NCBI RefSeq assembly: GCF_000022065.1
Contig: NC_011898.1
Coordinates: forward strand, 3,785,501 to 3,849,500
Length of the DNA stretch: 64,000 bases
Direction of reading: 5' to 3'
Source: Ruminiclostridium cellulolyticum H10
GTDB taxonomy: Bacteria; Bacillota; Clostridia; Acetivibrionales; DSM-1351
The notes below the pieces were generated by a model that was not told the DNA's origin, did not search any database, and saw only the letters and a program-made list of their open reading frames with translations. Position 1 is the first letter of the stretch, and each line of letters opens with the position of its first letter. This document shows positions 10,801-20,031 of the stretch, in pieces. A program made the translations under genes and the position numbers.

Positions 10801-13800
10801 TCGTGTGAAAACAGTCTATCATATCCATTTTCACCTACATGTAAAAATGTCTGATCCTTGATTATAAGAGTATAGATATACCCTGCCTTATATGCATTTA
10901 CCAAACTGTCTTTATTATTTGCATCTTTGCTGTTAGGCATCTTTATATCTATTATTCCTGCAAGTCTGTCATCCCAGTATGTCTTCATCGATGCATAATT
11001 ATTTTCAAATATACTGTTTTCACCAATGTCAGCAACTGCTTTTGCAGCTTCAAGAATTTTCTGATCCGCTGGGAACGGGGCTTTAGGTTCTACCTCGTGC
11101 CTCTCCCCTGTGTGTCCTTCATTCTCAAACCTGTCTGCTTTTATTGCATACTCTCTTACAACTGTTTCTCCTGCATTTATAACGTAAGATGATTCAGCTG
11201 CGTTATTCAGCGGCACTAATTCCTTTGATACAACAGGAAGCAAACGTTTTTCACTTGAATTGTTTATTGCCGTCATTTTTACATATGCAACTTCCACAGG
11301 GTTACCGTCTATTGTGTGCTTATTGGCAAACTCTTCAATTTTATATGTAACATCATCTACCGTGTATTCACTTACATAGCAAGGCAAATATCCGTCTCTA
11401 TTATACCAATCAATTGAAACTCCTTTTGCTTTAAGGCCTGTTACACCAAATCTGATCATCAGATTACCTCGGCTTGGCAACCTAAAGGAGCCGTCAATAA
11501 AGGCAATAGGAGCATTCATATCACCTTCAAAACCAAATGACCCAGTCAATCCTCCATCTGTCTCAGATGAATATTTTCCTGAAACCTGAAGTTTTGCAAT
11601 TGCATTTAGGACAGATACGTAGGCCTGTAACTTTTCATCATCAGAAGCACTGATGTCCAATTGTTTCGCATTTGTAATTGCATCCGTTAATATAGCTACA
11701 GAAGCATCTGTATAACCTTTAACTACCATATTATCAAAACTTGAAATAAAACTGCTGAAATCAGATATGTTTATATTGATAACTAAACTATCTTTTGCAG
11801 CCTGAAGCTTTCCGGTTTCAGCATCAATTTCCGCCTGCAATGCATCGAAGTTATTCAGGCAATTTCTTGCTTCCTCTGCCGCGTTGGCTAAATGCAGCCA
11901 GGATTCTACTGTGTAAATCTTTTCATTAAGATTGCTTACTTCTGATACCAGAGCTTCTAGAGCACTTCTATCCACATTTATTTTTTTTACAACTCTTAAC
12001 AAGCCTGTTCCAAGCCATGCCTCTGGTACAAACTTTCCTGATGTAATCTTACCGAAAAATTCATTCTTGCTATAATGATTTTTTTGCATAACTATCCAAT
12101 TATACATACCATTTTTCAAGGTAGTCTGAGTTACATCTATGGCATACCTTGTATTGGCTTTTACATCATATACAAGTTTTGCAGTAGTTAACCCGCCATT
12201 AATAACATCTTTTTTATTGACAGTTGTCTGAGCCAGTGGCGATCCGGTAGGAAGCCCATTATTGTCTGTTGCATACAGCTTTACAACCAAATCACTTCCG
12301 TCATCAGAATTTTTATATAATCCAACTTGAACATACTCCATTATAAAATCTTCACTAGATGTAAAGGTCTGATATCTATCCTGCTCATCTACAAGATTAC
12401 CCAGGCCATAACTAGAGCCCCTTTTGCCACCTGTGTAGTCAATCATCACATTTGTATCTTTTTTTACAAGATTATTCTGAGCCAAGATAAGGGCAGCTTT
12501 TGCATTATCAACCTCTGCCTGTGTCACAACGGCTTTTTCTAGGACTGCTTTTGCAGCTGTTCTTGCATCAATAAAGTTTGTCCATGATGCATCTGTAAAA
12601 AAGCTTTGGGTTATTCCGCTAAATTCATCATAAAATGCTTGTAATGAGGACTTGTCAGCAATCTCTTGGCTGCTAACTGCTATGGTTGACAATGAAGAAT
12701 TACCATCATAGGCATTTTTATATGTTTGAAGACCCACAACCTTTAACACTTTATTTGCCGGAACAACTACCTGATATTTGAATGCTTGGGCAGTGCCTCC
12801 AGCCTCCATACTTTTAGTTGAAACATATAAATCGTCCAGATAGAAGTTTACATTTACTTTTGCCTGCCAGAGACCAGTGCTGAATACAACGGTTGTCGAA
12901 GTAGGTTGTGCTGCTATAGTAAAATTCCAGCCTACATTTGCCTTACAGGCACCGGCACCTCTATCATCTGACAAAGGTAGGAAAACGCCGAATCCGGTAT
13001 CATTGGCTAATGCTTCATAACCTGACATTCCGTCTGTCCAAGACGCAGCCGTACGGTTAGTATCCCCATTAGTTTCTTTTCCCTCAGGAACAGTATTCTG
13101 GAGTGCACTGAATGTAATGGCATTCTGAGTATTCTTCTTAATTTGAATAATATTGTTTGAGCCATCCCCTCTCAAATGCAGCCAGTCAACATCTCCAACC
13201 GCAGTTAAATCAACGTTATACACCCCGTTTATTTGGCTTTGAGTAACGTTTAGTTCATTTGCATTATTGGTCACAAGAGCAGCCTGTGCCTGTTCCAATG
13301 ATGTTTTTGCGTTGTCAACCAGGGTCTGTGTTGCACTCGGATCGTCAAGTACAGCTTGAGCAGTAGTTCTTGCACTTTCAAAAACCGTCCAAGTTTCTTC
13401 CGTATAGGAACCTTGAACTATATCCTTGACATTATTGTATAAAGTTTGCAATGCCTCCTTATCAACAGGTACTACACTGCTTACGGCTATACTTGAGATT
13501 GAAGAATTACCGTCCTGCCATAAGATATCTGTTTGTATACCTTCAACCTTCAATACTTTATTTGCCGGTACCGTCACTTGGTATTTAAATGTCAGGGCAC
13601 CACCGCCTGCTGATATATTTTTCGTATCAACCTGCACGTCATCCATATAGAAATTTACACCTACATTTGCCTGCCAAAGTCCCAAAGTAAATATAACCGT
13701 TGTTTGGACAGGCTGTGCTGATACCGTAAAGTTCCAGCCCACGTTTTCAGTGCAGGTTCCAGCACCTCTATTATCGACAGGTGGTGATAAAACAGCAAAT

Positions 13801-14990
13801 CCCGTATCGTCAGTACCTGATTCATATCCGGCCATACCGTCTGACCATGTTTTAGCTATGCGGTCAGGATCCCCATTACTAACCTTACCCTCAGGAACGG
13901 AATTTGGCAGTATATTAAAGGATATTGCACTTGGATTTGTAGTATCCTTTTTGATCTGCACAATTCCGTTTGAGCCGTCACCCTTTAAATGCAGCCAGTC
14001 AATATCCCCAACCTGAGTCAGGTTAAATTTATACTCGCCGCTTACTTGACTTTGGGTAATTTTTAGTTCATTTGCATTATTGGTCACAAGAGCAGCCTGT
14101 GCTTGTTCCAATGCAGTTTTTGCGTTGTCAACCATGTCCTGTGTTGCACTCGGATCGTCAAGCACAGCTTGGGCAGTAGTTCTTGCACTTTCAAAAACTG
14201 TCCAGGTTTCTTCCGTATAGGAACCTTGTACTATATCCTTGACATTATTGTATAAAGTTTGAATTGCCTCCTTATCAACAAGTACCGCACTGCTTACGGC
14301 TATACTTGAGATTGAAGAATTACCATCCTGCCATAAGATATCTGTTTGTATACCTTCAACCTTCAATACTTTATTTGCCGGTACCGTTACTTGGTATTTA
14401 AAAGTCAGGGCACCACCGCCTGCTGATATATTTTTCGTATCAACCTGCACGTCATCCATATAGAAATTTACACCTACATTTGCCTGCCAAAGTCCCAAAG
14501 TAAATATAACCGTTGTTTGGACAGGCTGTGCTTGTACCGAAAAATTCCAGCCTACGTTTTCAGTGCAGGTTCCGGCACCTCTATTATCAGCAGGTGGTAA
14601 TAAAACAGCAAATCCCGTATCATCGGTACCTGATTCATACCCGGCCATGCCGTCTGACCATGTGTTAGCTATGCGGTCAGGATCCCCATTACTGACTTTA
14701 CCCTCGGGAACGGAATTTGGCAGTATATTAAAGGATATCGCACTTGGATTTGTAGTATCCTTTTTGATCTGCACAATTCCGTTTGAGCCGTCACCCTTTA
14801 AATGCAACCAGTCAATATCCCCAACCTGAGTCAGGTTAAATTTATACTCACCGCTTACTTGACTTTCGCTTATAACAAGGTTTGAAGCATCTTCGGCCGC
14901 ATATGCTATTCCGCTTTGAAATACTGTTGAAAGTAACATACAAACGCTTACTACTACCGCAACCATCTTCATAATAACTTTTTTAGACAT
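7863..14990 (-). CDS. large secreted SLH-anchored protein with glycosidase-like (alpha/alpha)6 region
   Basis: A 2375-residue surface protein. Residues 1-32 are a signal peptide ending AYA. Three ~270-residue repeats follow (about 35-850), each a beta-sandwich-like part plus a helical FIVAR-like segment (ESARTTAQAVLDDPSATQ). A further sandwich and helical linker lead to a ~600-residue region (about 1140-1770) with motifs such as YDRLFSHDTIGILQS, WTVDDQAALMG and WWEGVGPGG, resembling (alpha/alpha)6 glycosidases. Then come a putative Ig domain (about 1870-1960), an unassigned domain, and three SLH motifs (about 2190-2375) for wall anchoring. It probably cleaves a polysaccharide outside the cell and feeds the adjacent importer. 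GH family not assigned. Confidence 0.8.
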   Translation of the reverse strand: MSKKVIMKMVAVVVSVCMLLSTVFQSGIAYAAEDASNLVISESQVSGEYKFNLTQVGDIDWLHLKGDGSNGIVQIKKDTTNPSAISFNILPNSVPEGKVSNGDPDRIANTWSDGMAGYESGTDDTGFAVLLPPADNRGAGTCTENVGWNFSVQAQPVQTTVIFTLGLWQANVGVNFYMDDVQVDTKNISAGGGALTFKYQVTVPANKVLKVEGIQTDILWQDGNSSISSIAVSSAVLVDKEAIQTLYNNVKDIVQGSYTEETWTVFESARTTAQAVLDDPSATQDMVDNAKTALEQAQAALVTNNANELKITQSQVSGEYKFNLTQVGDIDWLHLKGDGSNGIVQIKKDTTNPSAISFNILPNSVPEGKVSNGDPDRIAKTWSDGMAGYESGTDDTGFAVLSPPVDNRGAGTCTENVGWNFTVSAQPVQTTVIFTLGLWQANVGVNFYMDDVQVDTKNISAGGGALTFKYQVTVPANKVLKVEGIQTDILWQDGNSSISSIAVSSVVPVDKEALQTLYNNVKDIVQGSYTEETWTVFESARTTAQAVLDDPSATQTLVDNAKTSLEQAQAALVTNNANELNVTQSQINGVYNVDLTAVGDVDWLHLRGDGSNNIIQIKKNTQNAITFSALQNTVPEGKETNGDTNRTAASWTDGMSGYEALANDTGFGVFLPLSDDRGAGACKANVGWNFTIAAQPTSTTVVFSTGLWQAKVNVNFYLDDLYVSTKSMEAGGTAQAFKYQVVVPANKVLKVVGLQTYKNAYDGNSSLSTIAVSSQEIADKSSLQAFYDEFSGITQSFFTDASWTNFIDARTAAKAVLEKAVVTQAEVDNAKAALILAQNNLVKKDTNVMIDYTGGKRGSSYGLGNLVDEQDRYQTFTSSEDFIMEYVQVGLYKNSDDGSDLVVKLYATDNNGLPTGSPLAQTTVNKKDVINGGLTTAKLVYDVKANTRYAIDVTQTTLKNGMYNWIVMQKNHYSKNEFFGKITSGKFVPEAWLGTGLLRVVKKINVDRSALEALVSEVSNLNEKIYTVESWLHLANAAEEARNCLNNFDALQAEIDAETGKLQAAKDSLVININISDFSSFISSFDNMVVKGYTDASVAILTDAITNAKQLDISASDDEKLQAYVSVLNAIAKLQVSGKYSSETDGGLTGSFGFEGDMNAPIAFIDGSFRLPSRGNLMIRFGVTGLKAKGVSIDWYNRDGYLPCYVSEYTVDDVTYKIEEFANKHTIDGNPVEVAYVKMTAINNSSEKRLLPVVSKELVPLNNAAESSYVINAGETVVREYAIKADRFENEGHTGERHEVEPKAPFPADQKILEAAKAVADIGENSIFENNYASMKTYWDDRLAGIIDIKMPNSKDANNKDSLVNAYKAGYIYTLIIKDQTFLHVGENGYDRLFSHDTIGILQSLITAGDFVEAKDYLESVPMTGGINIENGEVDPDLYWDANWKLPWAYSVYLSKTGDIDFIKEKYEGVLKKMAHSIHDDRTGPNHDGIMKSTLAIDTYGQWTVDDQAALMGLIAYKYICNELAIKENDQSKKEYYLAEAQWANAEYDSLLKVVTETLENTINRNNLNYIPASIVEPNTANRCNDIRDGNWASMLLFGSFPWDGYLYGADQSKAGANIDMIDQTYAYGIERRKDLPGASPYNFGGYPHGWYSSAYNAGYGISALRGEAYRDIGIKAYEFAVNSAMSSPFGWWEGVGPGGNDYPSQDPTSPLWNRDNASGGGGSCQHMWGQATASKVLYDAFIAERIYNDNKNAEIIIGRGIPKEWVTNATNENNVVAAVENYPILQGGRAGYTIVRNGSNLKITFDCNKTNSKVDAGTVEQWSIQLPAMVNNISSASVGTVDNANGIVNVPIDTKEVTIVLKDLLGSSMSIDTVSLPNGKVGEAYSNVLTATGGTVPYKWSAEGLPAGLTITNEGEIKGIPTASGTFTVNIKVEDSSNPILSISKTLSIIVAPANQPGGSTGDTNGSTGESVIPVDSIRNGDRTILSVSLKASNESGTASANIGKAIVNELVQKAKEAEKNGQKATVEIKLDSVKDTKSVKIGVPAESIKEIAETAGAEIKINTRIGSVIFDAKAIDTINASASSGNVNIIISNVQASSLSEEIRDKVSERTVYDFSIQADNKEISDFGGGTVRVSVPYAPKVNEKHSSIIIYGIDNAGELRTVRSIYNPATGTVDFKATQPLQYVVGYNEVNFTDVKADAWYEKAVGFLAAREMVSGTGDGRFAPQNKVTRADFLIMVMNSYGIRADKAVTENFSDAGSKYYTGYLGTAKRLGLVSGTGDNKYMPEAAISRQDMLVILYRALDILGELPDAKTGNFDSFIDTKDISGYAENAMKLFVKAGIVIGNDKQLNPKSDTSRAEAVQVMYNLLSGQGI
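13237..14862. repeat. tandem 813-bp duplication inside the SLH-enzyme gene
   Basis: Two adjacent copies with an 813-bp (271-codon) period are nearly identical in DNA, for example 14,563-14,829 against 13,750-14,016. A third, diverged copy lies at about 12,430-13,230. The period is a multiple of three, so recombination between copies would change domain number in frame. Boundaries are approximate. Confidence 0.9.
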
Positions 14991-15000
14991 TTTATCCCTC

Positions 15001-15179
15001 CATTAAAACTTTTTAAAAGATCTTATGTTTTTGTATTGCTGCTATCAATACTTCCTCACCTCTTGCTCAAGCTTACGCCTGTTTTAGTAAAGCTTATCGG
15101 CGTGTGTTCTTAAAGTACTGTTTATACTCCGATACTCCTTGACACGCCCGGATTCCATATACTCCTCTCATTTTAATGT
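15001..15179 (-). promoter_or_regulatory. long 5' leader of the SLH-enzyme mRNA with competing hairpins
   Basis: The leader between the -10 (15,180-15,185) and the ATG is about 175 nt. In the minus-strand RNA, GGCGTGT can pair with ACACGCC, and the same ACGCC can instead pair with a later GGCGT. An AAGCTT pair flanks that second stem. This could be an attenuator, but no known riboswitch class is recognised. Confidence 0.35.
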
Positions 15180-15330
15180 ATTATATTTTACTTCTCTGGT
15201 GACATAAAGTTAATTAGTTATTTATACTTGTTTTTGTAATATTTTTAATTTAAATGCCCTGATGAAGTAAATTTATTCAGCATTTCCAAATTGTTTGTAA
15301 TATCTTTACTTATGTATAATTTTTTTTACT
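15180..15330 (-). promoter_or_regulatory. promoter and conserved upstream block, copy 2, of the SLH-enzyme gene
   Basis: A minus-strand TATAAT lies at 15,180-15,185. Upstream is the block shared with 7,658-7,782, with TTGTAATATT at 15,234-15,243 and TTGTAATATC at 15,295-15,304, again exactly 61 bp apart. The block lies between divergent genes for the enzyme and the histidine kinase. Confidence 0.6.
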
Positions 15331-15368
15331 TTCTATTTTTTGTGGAAGGATTAAAACTTAATTTGTAG

Positions 15369-15378
15369 AATATTACAA
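15369..15378 (+). promoter_or_regulatory. inverted copy of the TTGTAATATT site before the kinase gene
   Basis: AATATTACAA is the exact reverse complement of the site found in the two upstream blocks. It lies 65 bp before the kinase start, so the system may also regulate itself. Confidence 0.45.
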
Positions 15379-15442
15379 TAAGGTTACATAATATATAATT
15401 ATATATGCCGCTTTTACATGATATAATTAGGGAGTTGAAACA

Positions 15443-17245
15443 TTGCTGGTGAATATTATCCAATACATACGAAAGACACCACTCAGGTATAAGATTACAT
15501 TAGCTGTAGTTCTTTTGCTCCTGTTATCCATGTCTCTAATTGGCTTTTATTTCTATTGGAACATGGCTTCAGTACTGACCAAAAACGCCAATGACAATTT
15601 GGTTAATCTCATTCAGCAAGCAAACGGAAATATTGAAAATTCCTTTAAAATAATTGATACTACATCGCTCCATTTTCTTTCCAATAAATCTATGAGATCC
15701 TGGACCTTGGACGATACATCTTTTGATGGAGATTTCTACAGTATTTTCATCAATAAAAGACATATTGAAGAAGACCTCAAGTACAGCCTGATGTTTAATA
15801 ACGCATGGGATATGAACCTTATTTCTACAGCTTATGTTTTTTTGAACGAAGACACATATTGTTCCATTTTCAAATCAACACCAAATATACAGTTGATAAA
15901 CGATAACCATATAAATATTTTTAAAAGAATAAGCGGCAGCAAAATCAGAGGCAAGACAATGATACCACCTTCCTTGAATGACAAGACCATTTATTTTACC
16001 CGTATAGTTACAAACATTAGTAACCCTAAGCAAAGATTGGTAATGATTTTTGGAACCGAAGAGGAAGAGTTCTATAAGAAATATTCTGAACTTCTTTCAT
16101 TTGAAGGGTCAATGGTATATATTACGGATGAAAAAGGTATTATCTACTCAAGTTCTCAGAGAGACAATCTTGGAAACAATGTACCTTCCTCTATCCTGAA
16201 TTTAAGGAACGATACAGGTGTTTCAGAAGTTGACATAGGAAATGTCACCTATTTAATTGCCCATAGGAAAATAAGTGACACCGGACTAGACTTTATAGCT
16301 GGAATTCCTAAAGAACAGGTTTTGGCAAAGCTGTCCGACAGTATGAAAAATTATATTGTCATTACAGCTATTATTGTATTTATATCCGTATTTTCCGGAA
16401 TTATTATTTCCCTAAGATTTACAAGGTTTGTAAGAGATATGCTCTCTGTTATCAACAGGGTAAAAGTAGGAGATTATGATGTAAAAATGCCTTATTACAA
16501 AGACAACGAACTCAAACTGGTGAGCAATACCTTCAACAATATGACATATGAAATAAAGTATCTTATAAATCAGGTTTATGAAAAGCAATTACTAATAAAA
16601 GAGACAGAATTCAAATTTCTTCAGTCTCAAATGAATCCGCATTTTCTTTTCAATACCCTAATCACCATTGGATATAAAGCCAAGTTGTCAAAAGATGAAA
16701 CAGTATATAAGATGGTCACATCCCTTACAGAGCTGTTACAGGCAGGTATTTATTCCAATAGCCAGGCAAAGATTCCTATAAGGCAGGAATTGGAGTTTAT
16801 AGACTTTTATCTCTACTTGCAGAAGATGAGGTTCGGCGACAAGCTTGAGTATAAAATTTATGTTTCTGATGAAAGTATTTTAAATTTTGTACTTCCAAAA
16901 CTGAGTATTGAACCTCTTATAGAGAATGCCGTAGTTCACGGACTTGAGGAAAAGGTTGGAAAAGGGACTATAGAATTGAATATCCGAAGGGAAAACGAAT
17001 CCATATTTTTTGTAGTTACAGATGACGGTGCCGGTTTTAAGACCGACAAAATAAATCTGGATGATAATGATACCATTAACATGCGCAAGAAGGGACATAA
17101 CAGTATAGGCCTTATGAATACCCACAAAAGAATCAAGCTGATGTATGGAGATCCCTATGGGGTTCAAATTGAAAGCCGGACCAACATAGGAGCAAAGGTA
17201 ACAGTACATATTCCCGTTGATAGGAGCGAAACAGATAATGTATAA
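15443..17245 (+). CDS. sensor histidine kinase, YesM-like
   Basis: A 600-residue membrane sensor. One membrane segment lies near residues 20-40 and another near 295-320, enclosing a ~260-residue extracellular sensing domain of the Cache type. HAMP follows, then the His_kinase domain with QSQMNPHFLFNTL (phospho-accepting His) and an HATPase domain with ENAVVHGLEEK and DDGAGF. YesM-type kinases with AraC-type partners control carbohydrate genes in Firmicutes. The start is TTG behind AGGGAG. The stop overlaps the regulator's start. It probably senses a saccharide outside the cell (inference). Confidence 0.88.
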   Translation: MLVNIIQYIRKTPLRYKITLAVVLLLLLSMSLIGFYFYWNMASVLTKNANDNLVNLIQQANGNIENSFKIIDTTSLHFLSNKSMRSWTLDDTSFDGDFYSIFINKRHIEEDLKYSLMFNNAWDMNLISTAYVFLNEDTYCSIFKSTPNIQLINDNHINIFKRISGSKIRGKTMIPPSLNDKTIYFTRIVTNISNPKQRLVMIFGTEEEEFYKKYSELLSFEGSMVYITDEKGIIYSSSQRDNLGNNVPSSILNLRNDTGVSEVDIGNVTYLIAHRKISDTGLDFIAGIPKEQVLAKLSDSMKNYIVITAIIVFISVFSGIIISLRFTRFVRDMLSVINRVKVGDYDVKMPYYKDNELKLVSNTFNNMTYEIKYLINQVYEKQLLIKETEFKFLQSQMNPHFLFNTLITIGYKAKLSKDETVYKMVTSLTELLQAGIYSNSQAKIPIRQELEFIDFYLYLQKMRFGDKLEYKIYVSDESILNFVLPKLSIEPLIENAVVHGLEEKVGKGTIELNIRRENESIFFVVTDDGAGFKTDKINLDDNDTINMRKKGHNSIGLMNTHKRIKLMYGDPYGVQIESRTNIGAKVTVHIPVDRSETDNV

Positions 17246-18833
17246 CGTAATGATTGTTGATGATGAACCGGTAATAAAGCAAGGACTTTTATGCTTTGTC
17301 AATTGGGAGGCCCTTGATTGCAAAGTGATTTGTGATGCAGAAAACGGGATAGATGCAATGGAAAAACTGGCTGTCCATCCCGTGAATATCGTCCTTACAG
17401 ATATTAAAATGCCTGGAATGGATGGCTTGGAATTGTCAAAACTCATTTACGAAAAGTATCCTTCTATAAAAGTCATTATTCTTACGGCCTTTTCAGACTT
17501 TACCTATGCACAAGCTGCAATTAAATACAATGTATTGGATTTTGTCATCAAGACCAACCCAACTGAAAAAATTCCGGATGCCATTCGTAAAGCAAAGGAC
17601 CTAATTGCACAGGAGAAAGAAAAAGAAGAAAAGCTGAAGCTTATGGAAGAAAAGGCAATTCTGAGGCTGTCAGAGATCAAGGAAAATTTTTTCAAAGATG
17701 TGTTTAATGGAATCATAGTGAATGATACCCTTCTTCAAAGCAAGCTAATTGAGCTTGAAATAAGTATCGAAAACTATTTTGTTGTTTTATTTGACATTCA
17801 CAATGCTTCAAACGGAGATTCATCAATCAGTCCTGAGGACTATAATAAATTCATACATTCAGTGAACAATCTTCTTAATATGGCATTTAAGAGCTATCCT
17901 CACTATACTGTGGCAATGGACAGAAATCTCCTTGTGGCCGTAATTTCCTTCAAGAACTACAATGTCCCTGTATGTACTCAAACACTGCTGATGACCTGCA
18001 ATGAAATTCTATCCATGGCAGACAGCTTCATGCGGTTTACTATCAGTATAGGGTTGAGCCAAATGCACCAAAAGGTCCAGGCTCTATCTGTTGCCTACCA
18101 GGAGGCCAGGGAAGCATTGAGAGGTGGATTTTATAATAACAACCACGTTTCTGTTTTCGTGCCCCGTACTCCGCCCATACCATCCTTAATAAATCAACCC
18201 CACTATATTGCCGACAAAATTGTAGGCAGCCTCAAATTGGAAAACCCCTCAGAGGCAATTATAAGCCTTGAAAACCTATTGGAGGAGTACAGGAGTAATA
18301 AGGAACCTATTGAAAATATCAAGGTTTCGTGCATGCTCATCGCCTCTTATTGTTACAGGCTTGTTGCGAGCTATAAGCTGTTTGCTCCGGAACTTGCCGA
18401 TAGCGAGCCCGAGGTATACAAGCAGATACAGTCTAGCAGAAATATCCAAAATCTATTAAATATTTTAAGGCAGTTAGTAGAGAATGTTTCACAGGTTGTG
18501 GAAAATAACGGGAATAAATTCAGTTGCTTGGTAAAGGAAACCCAAAAGTATATTCGCGATAATTATAACAAGAATATCAGCCTCCAGTCCATAGCTGACC
18601 ACATCCATGTCAACAGCAGCTATCTTAGCCGGTTGTATAAAAAGGAAACAGGGGAATCCATCGTGGATGCCATTAATAAGTATCGGATTGAAAACGCCAA
18701 AAAGCTTTTAAAAGACCCTGTCTACAAAGTGTTTGAGGTAGCGTGTGCTGTAGGCATAGAAGACCCTGCCTACTTTACTCATGTTTTTACCAAATATACT
18801 GGAATGAGTCCTAAGGAATACAAGAGTAAATAA
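17238..18833 (+). CDS. response regulator with AraC-type DNA-binding domain, YesN-like
   Basis: A 531-residue regulator. The receiver domain (1-120) has the acidic pair in VDDEP, phospho-acceptor Asp in LTDIKMPGMDG and Lys in VIKTN. A middle region contains a degenerate GGDEF-like or linker part. The C-terminal ~100 residues form an AraC double helix-turn-helix (SLQSIADHIHVNSSYLSRL and later GIEDPAYFTHVFTKYTGMSP). It is translationally coupled to the kinase by an 8-nt overlap at ATGTATAA. The likely targets are the repeated TTGTAATATT sites. Confidence 0.88.
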   Translation: MYNVMIVDDEPVIKQGLLCFVNWEALDCKVICDAENGIDAMEKLAVHPVNIVLTDIKMPGMDGLELSKLIYEKYPSIKVIILTAFSDFTYAQAAIKYNVLDFVIKTNPTEKIPDAIRKAKDLIAQEKEKEEKLKLMEEKAILRLSEIKENFFKDVFNGIIVNDTLLQSKLIELEISIENYFVVLFDIHNASNGDSSISPEDYNKFIHSVNNLLNMAFKSYPHYTVAMDRNLLVAVISFKNYNVPVCTQTLLMTCNEILSMADSFMRFTISIGLSQMHQKVQALSVAYQEAREALRGGFYNNNHVSVFVPRTPPIPSLINQPHYIADKIVGSLKLENPSEAIISLENLLEEYRSNKEPIENIKVSCMLIASYCYRLVASYKLFAPELADSEPEVYKQIQSSRNIQNLLNILRQLVENVSQVVENNGNKFSCLVKETQKYIRDNYNKNISLQSIADHIHVNSSYLSRLYKKETGESIVDAINKYRIENAKKLLKDPVYKVFEVACAVGIEDPAYFTHVFTKYTGMSPKEYKSK

Positions 18834-18843
18834 TTCTTTATAT

Positions 18844-19938
18844 TTACAAAGAAGCAATTTCTTGTATTCTCTCTATTATTGGCAAGTGTTGTGTACACAT
18901 TTTTTCACACTTGCCGCATTTTATACATCCTACTGCTGCTTTGGCTGATAGATGCCAATGCCTTCGTAAACGTTTTACGATAGAACGACCAAGAAGTTTA
19001 TCATTGTATGCATCCATAAATTTGGGAATCTCAATATTTTGTGGACAATGATTACAGTATCCGCATCCTGTACAAAGATCGTTCAAGATTATACCCTTGT
19101 TTTCATATTCTTTACATATCTCTGCCATTGGTTTTATTTCAAGATTTTCAATAGCTTTTACTGCATCATTAACATGCTTTTTTGTAGTAAATCCCGTCAT
19201 TGTTACCGATACTTCTTTCTGAGCAGCAACAAAACGCAGTCCTCCTTGTGCAACATTTAAGTTCGTACCTTCCGTCAGAAATTTAAAAACCCTCGGATTA
19301 TCAACGATAACTCCGCCTCCCAACGGATTCATAACCGAAATGCCCATACCGCTATTATAGGCTGCTTCAATGCCGCTTTTTCTGTAACGGTAGTTTAACG
19401 CATTGTAGCCGAGTGCTACTCCTTCGAAGAGTTTAGTATCCAATGCTCGTACCAAGTCGTCACCCTGCATATGCGAAGACATAACTATTCTCCTTATAAG
19501 TCCTTCTGACTTAGCTTGTTGGAAAAAACCAAACAGCTTCTCACAGTTTTCATAAAATGAGTTTAAATCCAACATACACCAAAGATAGTAAAAATCTAAA
19601 TAATCTACTTTCAAACGTTTTAACGATGTTTCAAGACGTCTACGAAATCCGTCTACCGTACATTCGTTTTGCAATGTGGCTAAATTTGTTTTTGAAGCTA
19701 CATAGTAGCTGCTACGAGGGAGTTGAGAAAGTGCCATGCCCGTTATAATTTCACTTTTGTCGTGACAGTAGAATGGTGCCGTATCGAAATAGTTAATTCC
19801 GTTCTCATGAGCATATAAAATTAATTCCACGTATTTTTCAAACTTGTTTTCTAAGATAACATGATCATCAAAACGCATACAGCCCATTCCAATAGCAGAC
19901 AATTCTACATCGGAGTTTCCATAGCGCTTATAAAGCAT
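18844..19938 (-). CDS. ctaK: aldo-keto reductase with C-terminal 4Fe-4S domain (closthioamide CtaK-like)
   Basis: A 364-residue protein. The AKR barrel has GMGCMRF near the start, YFDTAPFY (Asp and catalytic Tyr) and an HMQGDD segment. The C-terminus has two ferredoxin-like Cys clusters, CTGCGYCNHCPQ and CIKCGKCEKMC. In closthioamide biosynthesis an aldo-keto reductase is known to release a carrier-bound intermediate reductively. This is the last gene of the operon, 93 bp after the transglutaminase gene, so it probably makes the aldehyde later aminated to the diaminopropane end. The letter assignment rests on gene order as I recall it. Confidence 0.8.
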   Translation of the reverse strand: MLYKRYGNSDVELSAIGMGCMRFDDHVILENKFEKYVELILYAHENGINYFDTAPFYCHDKSEIITGMALSQLPRSSYYVASKTNLATLQNECTVDGFRRRLETSLKRLKVDYLDFYYLWCMLDLNSFYENCEKLFGFFQQAKSEGLIRRIVMSSHMQGDDLVRALDTKLFEGVALGYNALNYRYRKSGIEAAYNSGMGISVMNPLGGGVIVDNPRVFKFLTEGTNLNVAQGGLRFVAAQKEVSVTMTGFTTKKHVNDAVKAIENLEIKPMAEICKEYENKGIILNDLCTGCGYCNHCPQNIEIPKFMDAYNDKLLGRSIVKRLRRHWHLSAKAAVGCIKCGKCEKMCTQHLPIIERIQEIASL

Positions 19939-20031
19939 TTACAATCCTCCAACATTTCAATAAACATATATTAATAACATTGTTCAATATACATTTAGTA
20001 TTTTTAAATAACTTCCCTAGACATATCCTAT

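Noticed and set aside
13750-14829. Two similar plus-strand open frames opposite the SLH-enzyme gene
   Set aside because: They are antisense shadows of the duplicated coding repeat and lack ribosome sites.
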